Source: Oceanospirillaceae bacterium (lineage in GTDB: Bacteria; Pseudomonadota; Gammaproteobacteria; Pseudomonadales; Balneatricaceae). Taken from it: a stretch of DNA of 6,015 nt. The position numbers were made by a program, and so were the translations under genes. The stretch is from NCBI GenBank assembly GCA_003523085.1, contig DPHD01000078.1, positions 2,923-8,937 of the forward strand. Direction: 5' to 3'. The notes below the pieces were generated by a model that saw only the letters and a list, made by a program, of their open reading frames with translations, was not told the DNA's origin and made no database searches. This document shows, one piece after another, positions 1 to 5,127 of the stretch. Numbering within the stretch: position 1 is the stretch's first letter; each line of letters starts with the position of its first letter.

Positions 1-474
1 GGTATTAGTACAAGGGCCGACCAAAAAATAAGCCCCAATAATAGCGACAACCGAAACCCAATATAAATCACCTGCTAGGCTAAAACTGACATTCGCGCCA
101 ATGGCCATAACCCAAGCTTTTGGATTGACGTACTGAAAGCTGGCCGCTTGTAACATTGTCAGTGGTTGCGGCGTGTTGCGGGTGGCCGCCACCGAATTGC
201 CCAACATTTTCCACGCCAACCACAACAAGTAAGCACTGCCCAATACCTTGAGGATATTTTGTAGCATGGGAAACTGAATGAATATTGCACCCAAGCCTAA
301 GCCCATGAGCAGGTGTAAGCTGATGAGGCCTAAGTTAACGCCAGCCATATGCGGTATGGTTTTACGAAAACCGAAGTTGGCGCCCGAGCTAGTGAGCATG
401 ATGTTATTGGGCCCAGGCGTACCCGTGGTAACAAGGGCAAACAGGCAAATGGCAAAAAATAGTTCGTAGGTCAT
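1..474 (-). CDS. LysE/RhtB-family amino-acid exporter, 3' part missing
   Basis: This is the N-terminal 158 residues of an inner-membrane exporter of the LysE/RhtB superfamily, which pumps amino acids or related small metabolites out of the cell; the substrate cannot be told from sequence. Seen directly: a hydrophobic first helix (about residues 4-17), the hallmark TPGPNN at 19-24, a Gly-rich second helix (44-66), the YLLWLAWKM segment at 82-90 and the NPKAW motif at 117-121, followed by another membrane stretch at about 136-152. The family is usually about 200-210 residues, so some 45-50 C-terminal residues lie beyond the left edge; there is no stop or frameshift in the visible part. The ATG at 472-474 is the only sensible start, because an in-frame TAG lies three codons upstream and the next Met falls after TPGPNN. 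No clear Shine-Dalgarno is present. It begins 27 bp after phhB on the same strand, so co-transcription is likely. Confidence 0.93.
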   Translation of the reverse strand, partial: MTYELFFAICLFALVTTGTPGPNNIMLTSSGANFGFRKTIPHMAGVNLGLISLHLLMGLGLGAIFIQFPMLQNILKVLGSAYLLWLAWKMLGNSVAATRNTPQPLTMLQAASFQYVNPKAWVMAIGANVSFSLAGDLYWVSVVAIIGAYFLVGPCTNT

Positions 475-501
475 TGAAGGTGTCTATGGTTGGACCGCAT
501 A

Positions 502-837
502 TTAATCTTGTAATAGATCGGTCTTGGCCGCCATAATAAAATCATTGCGGTGTAAGCCGTCAATGGTATGGGTCCACCAAGTCACCGTAACTTTGCCCCA
601 CTCAGTCAAAATAGCAGGGTGATGAAATACGGTTTCGGCTAATTCACCTAGTTGATTGGTGAAGGCAAGGGCCAGTTTGAAGTTTTTGAACTTGTATTGC
701 CGCTGCAGCTGCATCACGCCATCGACCGAGATAGGTGTCCAGTGTGGAATTTCCATTAATAAGTTTTTGAGTTCAACTTCGGATACTGCGGGAGCGCCCG
801 ACTGACACGCTTCGCATTGTGATTCGCTTAATTTCAT
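502..837 (-). CDS. phhB: Pterin-4a-carbinolamine dehydratase
   Basis: This 111-residue cytoplasmic enzyme dehydrates 4a-hydroxytetrahydropterin, regenerating the pterin cofactor used by phenylalanine hydroxylase in conversion of phenylalanine to tyrosine. Seen directly: the PCD/DCoH signature with E68, H72-H73-P74, W80, H90 and D99, inside a run FHHPAILTEWGKVTVTWW that matches the conserved core. The N-terminal CEAC (residues 8-11) and the KNFKLALAFTN segment are typical of Pseudomonas-like PhhB, and the length fits (about 110-118). The ATG at 835-837 has GGAGGA at 841-846, a strong but closely spaced ribosome site. A LysE-type exporter follows on the same strand, while the usual operon partners phhA (hydroxylase) and the aromatic aminotransferase are not in the window. 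The identification is firm; that it works with a phenylalanine hydroxylase here is inferred, since orphan PCDs exist and may serve other pterin roles. Confidence 0.96.
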   Translation of the reverse strand: MKLSESQCEACQSGAPAVSEVELKNLLMEIPHWTPISVDGVMQLQRQYKFKNFKLALAFTNQLGELAETVFHHPAILTEWGKVTVTWWTHTIDGLHRNDFIMAAKTDLLQD

Positions 838-953
838 AATTCCTCCACGCTGTTATTGCCAGATCAACCACATACAAAGAGCCTTTAACTGGCCATGGCG
901 ATATTGGGTATCTTAAGCCGTTTGGGAGTAGATAAACAGTAGCCTACGTCTTT

Positions 954-966
954 TGCAAGAATTGCA
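954..966. promoter_or_regulatory. Small inverted repeat over the -35 region, possible operator
   Basis: TGCAA and TTGCA form a perfect 5-bp inverted repeat around GAA. It overlaps the candidate -35 element of the ribbon-helix-helix gene, where an autorepressor of that family commonly binds. The arms are short enough to arise by chance. Confidence 0.22.
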
Positions 967-990
967 CTGCCCCAACACTAGGTCTACACT
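962..990 (+). promoter_or_regulatory. Candidate sigma70 promoter for the ribbon-helix-helix gene
   Basis: TTGCAC (962-967) and TACACT (985-990) are separated by exactly 17 bases, which would start transcription near 997 and leave a leader of about 25 bases before the ATG at 1022. The spacing is ideal but the hexamers match the consensus only 3/6 and 4/6, so this is a suggestion. The rest of the 184-bp divergent region (838-1021) must also hold the phhB promoter on the other strand, for which I found no convincing match. Confidence 0.35.
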
Positions 991-1021
991 TTGTCAATGA
1001 ATCAAACTGAAGGAAGTTTCT

Positions 1022-1246
1022 ATGCGTAACTTAACTCTCAAACTACCTGAAGAAATGGATAGCCGGTTAGAAGAAATAGCTCGAAAACAAAATATAAGCA
1101 AAGGTCAGGCCCTAAAGAAGGCACTCGCCTTACTTTCAATGGCAGAGCGCGAAAGCCAACAGGGAAATTTTCTTGGTTTTGTGAGGCAGAAACCTAATGC
1201 GGCAGAAGGTGATTTTGAGGTTGTAGGGCGAGTAAGTGGGCTCTAA
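1022..1246 (+). CDS. Ribbon-helix-helix (CopG-like) DNA-binding protein, orphan
   Basis: This 74-residue protein is predicted to bind DNA as a dimer. Seen directly: an N-terminal strand RNLTLKL (2-8), the PEEMDSRLEEIARKQN helix (about 9-24), a turn, and a second helix SKGQALKKALALLSMAERES (26-45), the order and spacing of the RHH fold; basic and polar residues of the strand (R2, T5, K7) would face the DNA. A tail of about 29 residues ends in VSGL. AAGGAAG at 1010-1016 is a good ribosome site, 5 bases before the ATG. Such proteins are often type II antitoxins or small repressors, but no toxin gene follows: only 52 bp separate its stop from the convergent permease gene, and the gene on its left (phhB) is metabolic and divergent. 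It is either a lone regulator or what remains of a toxin-antitoxin pair. Its target is unknown; autoregulation is a reasonable guess. Confidence 0.82.
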   Translation: MRNLTLKLPEEMDSRLEEIARKQNISKGQALKKALALLSMAERESQQGNFLGFVRQKPNAAEGDFEVVGRVSGL

Positions 1247-1275
1247 AAAAGCAAACAAATCAAATGGAGTTTGAT
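1245..1275 (-). terminator. Weak candidate terminator of the dioxygenase-permease operon
   Basis: Read on the minus strand just past the permease stop, a perfect 6-bp stem ATCAAA/TTTGAT with a 5-base loop (1259-1275) is followed by a T-rich stretch that ends in six T (1250-1245). The stem is AT-rich and the T-run begins about 8 bases after it, so it is a poor intrinsic terminator, but the position is right. It reaches the stop codon of the convergent ribbon-helix-helix gene. Confidence 0.3.
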
Positions 1276-1298
1276 GTGACGAAGACACAATCTAATAA

Positions 1299-3026
1299 CT
1301 AGTTCGTTATCGCAGTTAACGCTTGCCATGCTTGATGCTGACTAAGGTAAATACGCCCTGTTAACTGTTCTGAAAATCCAACCCGTTGTAAGCGATCTAA
1401 TACGGGGCCTTTTACTTCTGATAAGTGCATCTTGATGCCTTTGTCTTTGAGGCGCTGATTGAATTCCAACAAGCTCTCTACAGCACTAGAGTCAATGTGA
1501 TTAATGCCAGACGCCATAAGGATCAGGTGTTCGATACAAGGGTTTTTTGCTAACAACTCATTGAGCTGGTTATCCAAATAACGCACGTTGCCGAAAAACA
1601 AACTCTCATCAATGCGCAGGGCGATCACTTGTTCACATTGTTCAACATCATGGCGTTCGATATTACGGAAGTGTTCGCTATCTGCTATGGGGCCAACAAT
1701 GGCCGTGTGAGGGCGGCTAGTGCGCCACAGCATCAATGATATGGTTGCCGCAACGCCTGCCATGACGCCAGCTTCTACACCCACACCAAGCACCATGGCA
1801 ATGGTAATCATCATAGCGGCAAAATCGTGTTTGCTGTATTTCCAAGTAAACTTAATTTCGTGGGGCTCAATGAGTGTGAGCACGGCTACAAAGATAGTGG
1901 CGCCTAGTACGGCTTTGGGTAATAACGCTAAGTAGGGCGTAAGGTAAAGGCTGGCTAAGGCAATGCCCACTGCGGTGAATACACCGGCCATGGGGGTCTG
2001 TGCACCGGCATCAAAGTTAACAACCGAGCGAGAAAAACCACCGGTTACGGCAAAACCACCGGAGGCAGCCGAGGCTACGTTAGCGGCGCCTAAACCTAAT
2101 AGCTCGTGGTTAGGGTCAATTTGTTGGCGGCGCTTATTAGCTAAGGTTTGTGCTACGGAGATGGATTCAACATAACCTATAAGACTAATCATAATGGCCG
2201 ATGGCATCAATGTTGACACCAACAACCAGCTCAGTTCTGGCCAGGCTAGGGTCGGCAAGCCTGAAGGGATATCGCCCACCACTTTAACGCCTTGTTGATC
2301 TAAACCTAAGTTTGAAACTAACAAAATGGAGATAATTACCGCACTAACGGGTGCAAGTTTGCTTAGGGCAGAGGCAGCGGTTTTGCTCATAAAACGGCAT
2401 AACAAACGGGTTAGTGGCGCTCGAGCCCACCATAAAAACGCCACGCTAGTGATACCAACCACAACCGTGAGTAAGTGTGTATCGGTACCGTATTGCTGAA
2501 GCCCAGTAATCAGTTCGGGCAGGTTGTGGCCGCCTAACGGGATACCCAAAATGTGTTTCAGTTGGCCTAGGGCAATAAGAATGCCGGCGGCGGTGATGAA
2601 TCCAGTCACTACGGGGCGGCCTAGCAGATTGGCAATAAAACCAAGCTTAAAGAAACCCATAAACAACATTAACACGCCGGATAACAAGGCTAAGGTCATG
2701 GATAGCGTCAACACGTCTAAACCACTGTTAATATGAGCTAAACCCACAGCGTTAGCTGATAACAAGGAAATAACCGCCACTGGGCCAACAGCCAAGGTGC
2801 GGCTAGAGCCAAACAGTGCATAAGCTAACAAGGGTAAGATACTGGCGTATAGGCCGGTAGCGGGAGGTAGCCCCGCTAACATGGCATAGGCCAAACTCTG
2901 TGGAATGAGCATGATGGTCACAATGAGCGCAGCCATCGCGTCGGCTTGTAACGAACCTGCATCATAGGTTTTAAGCCAGACTAATGCAGGTAGTTTTGTA
3001 AGCGGATTCCAAAGAGTTTTAGTCAC
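1299..3026 (-). CDS. SulP-family anion permease with C-terminal STAS domain
   Basis: This 575-residue inner-membrane protein belongs to the SulP (SLC26-like) family, which carries sulfate, bicarbonate or other inorganic anions. Seen directly: the N-terminal signature PPATGLYASILPLLAYALFG (54-73) with SSRTLAVGPVA after it; about 10-14 hydrophobic segments up to residue 434; the conserved YVESISVAQTLANKR (285-299) leading to GLGAANVASAASGGFAVTGGFSRSVVN (311-337); and a cytoplasmic STAS domain (about 440-560) with RIDESLFFGN (471-480), HIDSSA (510-515) and VKGPVLDRL (538-546). Length is normal. The start is GTG at 3024-3026, 5 bp after the dioxygenase stop; no ATG start or Shine-Dalgarno is available nearby, so translation is probably coupled to the upstream gene. 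From its pairing I infer traffic of sulfite, sulfate or thiosulfate produced by persulfide oxidation, but substrate and direction cannot be read from sequence. Confidence 0.93.
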   Translation of the reverse strand: MTKTLWNPLTKLPALVWLKTYDAGSLQADAMAALIVTIMLIPQSLAYAMLAGLPPATGLYASILPLLAYALFGSSRTLAVGPVAVISLLSANAVGLAHINSGLDVLTLSMTLALLSGVLMLFMGFFKLGFIANLLGRPVVTGFITAAGILIALGQLKHILGIPLGGHNLPELITGLQQYGTDTHLLTVVVGITSVAFLWWARAPLTRLLCRFMSKTAASALSKLAPVSAVIISILLVSNLGLDQQGVKVVGDIPSGLPTLAWPELSWLLVSTLMPSAIMISLIGYVESISVAQTLANKRRQQIDPNHELLGLGAANVASAASGGFAVTGGFSRSVVNFDAGAQTPMAGVFTAVGIALASLYLTPYLALLPKAVLGATIFVAVLTLIEPHEIKFTWKYSKHDFAAMMITIAMVLGVGVEAGVMAGVAATISLMLWRTSRPHTAIVGPIADSEHFRNIERHDVEQCEQVIALRIDESLFFGNVRYLDNQLNELLAKNPCIEHLILMASGINHIDSSAVESLLEFNQRLKDKGIKMHLSEVKGPVLDRLQRVGFSEQLTGRIYLSQHQAWQALTAITN

Positions 3027-3031
3027 AGTGA

Positions 3032-3913
3032 TTAAGCGCCGATTTGATTAACAGGGATTTTGATATAGGCAATGCCGTTGTCTTCTGCCGGTGGCATATG
3101 GCCAGCACGCATGTTCACTTGTACCGAAGGTAAAAGCAAGCGTGGTGCGCTTAGTTGGGCGTCTCGTGTGGTGCGCATATCAATAAATTCGGCTTTGGTT
3201 TTTCCCGCTAAGTGAATGTTGTTGGCTTTAGACGCTGCAACGGTGCTTTCCCAAAGGTACTCGCGGCCACCCGGGGCATAATCGTGGCACATGAACAAGC
3301 GGGTGTCGTCAGGTAGGCTTAGAATGGTTTCCATTGACTCAAATAGTGTCGTCGCATCACCACCTGGGAAGTCACAACGGGCGGTGCCGTAGTCTGGCAT
3401 GAATAAAGTATCACCAACAAAGCAAGCGTCTGCAATAACAAAGCTCATACAGGCGGGTGTGTGGCCTGGGGTGTGCAATGCCTTCATGGTCATGTTGCCA
3501 ATGGCTAACTCCTCATTGGGTGCTAACAAGTGATCAAACTGGCTGCCGTTACGGGCAAAACCATCTTCAGCATTAAATAAGTTTCCAAAAATGTCTTGAA
3601 CTTGGGTGATCTGGTCACCAATGGCGATTTTACCGCCTAGTTGGCTTTGGATGTAGGGTGCGCCAGACAGGTGATCAGCATGCACGTGGGTTTCTAACAA
3701 CCAAGTTAAGGTTAGGCCCTGGGCCTTGATGCTGGCGATCACTTGGTCGGCAGAGTCTGTGCGAGTGCGGCCCATGTTAGCGTCGTAATCCAATACCGAG
3801 TCGATCACTGCACAGTGTTTGGTGTCTGGGTCTGCAACAATATAAGTAACGGTAAAAGTCGCTTCGTCAAACAAAGCGGTAATTACTGGTGATGTCTGTG
3901 TGGCTTGTGTCAT
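3032..3913 (-). CDS. Persulfide dioxygenase, type II / Blh-like (MBL fold)
   Basis: This 293-residue cytoplasmic metalloenzyme has the metallo-beta-lactamase fold and closely resembles the ETHE1-related persulfide dioxygenases (PDO; Blh of BigR-regulated operons). The family uses one Fe(II) to oxidise glutathione persulfide with O2 to sulfite plus glutathione. Seen directly: the metal motif THVHADH with H76, H78, D80 and H81, then H151 in HTPGHTPAC, D168 in FVGDTLFMPDYGTARCDFPGGD and H210 in FMCHDYAPGGRE. The MPDYGTARCDFPGGD block and the C-terminal LPSVQVNMRAG are typical of this subgroup and distinguish it from glyoxalase II. There is no rhodanese domain. The ATG at 3911-3913 follows GGAGG (3918-3922). 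It is the first gene of an operon with the SulP permease; no sulfide:quinone reductase or BigR-like regulator is visible. The alternative of another thiol hydrolase in the same fold is unlikely. Confidence 0.93.
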   Translation of the reverse strand: MTQATQTSPVITALFDEATFTVTYIVADPDTKHCAVIDSVLDYDANMGRTRTDSADQVIASIKAQGLTLTWLLETHVHADHLSGAPYIQSQLGGKIAIGDQITQVQDIFGNLFNAEDGFARNGSQFDHLLAPNEELAIGNMTMKALHTPGHTPACMSFVIADACFVGDTLFMPDYGTARCDFPGGDATTLFESMETILSLPDDTRLFMCHDYAPGGREYLWESTVAASKANNIHLAGKTKAEFIDMRTTRDAQLSAPRLLLPSVQVNMRAGHMPPAEDNGIAYIKIPVNQIGA

Positions 3914-3950
3914 GGTGCCTCCAAGTGGGCATGTTGATTAACTTGGGGCT

Positions 3951-3979
3951 ATTGTACGATGGTTTATTAGTAAATGCAA
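3951..3979 (-). promoter_or_regulatory. Sigma70-type promoter for the dioxygenase-permease operon
   Basis: On the minus strand TTGCAT (3979-3974) and TACAAT (3956-3951) are separated by exactly 17 bases. The -10 matches consensus 5/6, the -35 3/6. Transcription would start near 3944, leaving a leader of about 30 bases that contains the GGAGG ribosome site. The AT-rich DNA just upstream could help recruit polymerase; other TATA-like strings there are possible alternative -10 elements. Confidence 0.55.
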
Positions 3980-3991
3980 ATATAGTTATAT

Positions 3992-4014
3992 ACTTATACT
4001 TAAAAAGTATAAGT
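3992..4014. promoter_or_regulatory. Perfect 23-bp inverted repeat, probable operator
   Basis: ACTTATACTT (3992-4001) and AAGTATAAGT (4005-4014) are perfect 10-bp complements around AAA. The centre (4003) lies near position -59 relative to the predicted start of the dioxygenase operon, where a class I activator would sit, and about 120 bp upstream of the plus-strand promoter. Neither strand has a T-run after it and it lies in no transcript I predict, so a protein-binding site is more likely than a terminator. The regulator is not identifiable; known regulators of persulfide dioxygenase operons (for example ArsR-type BigR) bind AT-rich palindromes, but I cannot match this to a known box. Confidence 0.55.
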
Positions 4015-4055
4015 GAAGTGGCTTCAGTTAGTTCTTGTAATACTTGCTGATGTTG

Positions 4056-4076
4056 TTAACATGTTAATTATAATTA
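4056..4076. repeat. Two overlapping 12-bp AT-rich palindromes
   Basis: TTAACATGTTAA (4056-4067) and TAATTATAATTA (4065-4076) are each perfect palindromes, overlapping by three bases, in the middle of the divergent control region. The second is also a direct repeat of TAATTA. They could be binding sites for a regulator, or simply reflect the high AT content of this stretch. Confidence 0.25.
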
Positions 4077-4100
4077 GTTCATCTAATTCGTAGCAAAACC

Positions 4101-4128
4101 TTAATTTTGCAGTGAGACCACCTATAAT
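4101..4128 (+). promoter_or_regulatory. Sigma70-type promoter for the flavin reductase-MarR gene
   Basis: A perfect -10 hexamer TATAAT lies at 4123-4128. The best -35 is TTAATT (4101-4106), with 16-bp spacing but only 3/6 matches. Transcription would start near 4135, giving a leader of about 29 bases with GGAG at 4155-4158, five bases before the ATG. A strong -10 with a weak -35 suggests that the promoter may depend on a regulator. Confidence 0.55.
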
Positions 4129-4136
4129 GGCGGTCT
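4115..4136. promoter_or_regulatory. 22-bp inverted repeat exactly bracketing the -10 element, candidate operator
   Basis: AGACCACC (4115-4122) and GGCGGTCT (4129-4136) pair at 7 of 8 positions, and the 6-base spacer is the TATAAT itself. A protein bound here would block polymerase, as expected for a repressor, and the size suits a MarR- or TetR-type dimer. Whether the MarR-like domain of the downstream gene binds it is uncertain, because that domain looks poor in DNA-contacting residues. Confidence 0.5.
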
Positions 4137-4163
4137 ATCATTGACCTCTAAACTGGAGCCCTT

Positions 4164-5096
4164 ATGACCACAGAAGCTTTTAACGCACGCGAATTCCGCG
4201 ATGCTCTCTCATCGTTTGCTACGGGCGTCACCGTGGTGACTTGTTTGGATGCCAACGGCGAGCCTGTAGGCGCCACTGCGAGTAGTTTTAATTCGGTGTC
4301 CATGGATCCGCCGTTAATCCTTTGGAGTATCACCAAGACTGCTTATAGCGCGGATGCCTTTATTAACGCCAAGCATTTTGTAGTCAATGTATTAGGCGCT
4401 GACCAAACCGACATGTCTAACAAATTCGCCCGTAGCGGCACCGATAAATTTGCCGATGTTGAAGTGGAGAAGGGCATTGGTGGCGTGCCTATGCTACCCG
4501 GTACCATCACCTGTTTTGAGTGTGAGGCGTGGGCTACCTATGATGGTGGTGATCACGAAATTATTGTTGGCCAAGTTAAAGCCATGCGTAGTACAGCGGG
4601 TTCTGGTTTAGTGTTTTATCGTGGTGCATATGCCACCGCCGAAGCCATCCCTACCTTGGCGCCCGTAGAGACTAATGATGTTAGTCACTTTATTGATAAC
4701 TATCTTTTGTATTACCTTACACGGGCAACCCATCAAATGGGCGACGCGTTTCATCAGTTGGTGGCGGATGACGGTTTAACCACGAAAGAGTGGCGCGTAT
4801 TGGCCTGCTTGTACAATGAAAACAGCATGAGTCTTGCAGAACTGGCCAAGCGCACTATGGTTGATCAAACCACCTTGTTGGAATTAGCCTTGGGTTTACA
4901 AAAGCACGACATGGCCCGTGTACAACAGCTTGATACGGGCACTAAGTTGACGGGCACGGCTGCCGGTCAGCAACGAGTTGTGCACCTGATTGCCGACTGC
5001 CAAAAAGCAGAACAAAGCGCGTTGGAAGGCCTAGATACCGATGCAGCAGAAACCTTAAAGGCAATGCTGCAACGCATTATTTCTAATACCGACTAG
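4164..5096 (+). CDS. Flavin reductase fused to a MarR-like domain (C1-type monooxygenase reductase)
   Basis: This 310-residue protein probably uses NAD(P)H to reduce FMN or FAD and hands the free reduced flavin to a separate monooxygenase. Residues 8-160 form the FMN-binding split-barrel reductase domain: FATGVTVVT (18-26), GATASSFNSVSMDPPLIL (36-53), the GDHEI motif (129-133, with H131) and VFYRGAYA (150-157). After a linker (about 160-174) comes a MarR-like winged helix (about 175-305), with TTKEWRVLACL (206-216) and SLAELAKRTMVDQTTLLELALGLQKHDM (223-250). This domain order is that of the C1 reductase of Acinetobacter 4-hydroxyphenylacetate hydroxylase, where the C-terminal domain senses the aromatic substrate and relieves autoinhibition. 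Here the recognition helix lacks the usual Arg and the wing lacks the Asp-Arg-Arg motif, favouring ligand sensing over DNA binding. No oxygenase component is nearby, so the pathway is unknown. GGAG at 4155-4158 supports the ATG. The gene is divergent from the dioxygenase operon and convergent with the isomerase gene. Confidence 0.9.
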   Translation: MTTEAFNAREFRDALSSFATGVTVVTCLDANGEPVGATASSFNSVSMDPPLILWSITKTAYSADAFINAKHFVVNVLGADQTDMSNKFARSGTDKFADVEVEKGIGGVPMLPGTITCFECEAWATYDGGDHEIIVGQVKAMRSTAGSGLVFYRGAYATAEAIPTLAPVETNDVSHFIDNYLLYYLTRATHQMGDAFHQLVADDGLTTKEWRVLACLYNENSMSLAELAKRTMVDQTTLLELALGLQKHDMARVQQLDTGTKLTGTAAGQQRVVHLIADCQKAEQSALEGLDTDAAETLKAMLQRIISNTD

Positions 5097-5110
5097 TAGG
5101 TAAAGGTGGC

Positions 5111-5127
5111 TTAAAGCGGGGCTTTAA
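5111..5127. other. Hairpin at the convergent gene ends, possible weak terminator
   Basis: TTAAAGC (5111-5117) and GCTTTAA (5121-5127) form a perfect 7-bp stem around GGG, starting 15 bases past the reductase stop and overlapping the last codons and stop of the isomerase gene. Neither strand has a T-run after it, so it is not a standard intrinsic terminator, though it may help separate the two transcripts or protect their 3' ends. Confidence 0.3.

Noticed and set aside
278..469. Plus-strand open frame opposite the LysE-type exporter
   Set aside because: It is the shadow of a clear membrane-protein gene on the other strand; the protein has no recognisable motif and no ribosome site.
838..1021. 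A sigma70 promoter for phhB in the divergent region
   Set aside because: Candidate hexamers on the minus strand (for example TTGCAA near 958) give poor -10 matches at the right spacing, so I did not list one.
1264..1302. 12-codon ORF after the ribbon-helix-helix gene as a real small gene
   Set aside because: No ribosome binding site, very short, and it overlaps the end of the convergent permease gene; mentioned only as possible relic.
1720..2736. Three plus-strand open frames inside the SulP permease gene
   Set aside because: All are antisense to an intact, well-conserved permease and have low-complexity, biased translations typical of shadow frames.
3992..4014. The 23-bp palindrome as an intrinsic terminator
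   Set aside because: It lies between divergent promoters, has AT-rich arms and no following T-run, and no transcript would end there.
4148..4336. Minus-strand 62-codon frame over the start of the flavin reductase gene
   Set aside because: It overlaps a confidently identified gene start on the other strand and has no family resemblance.
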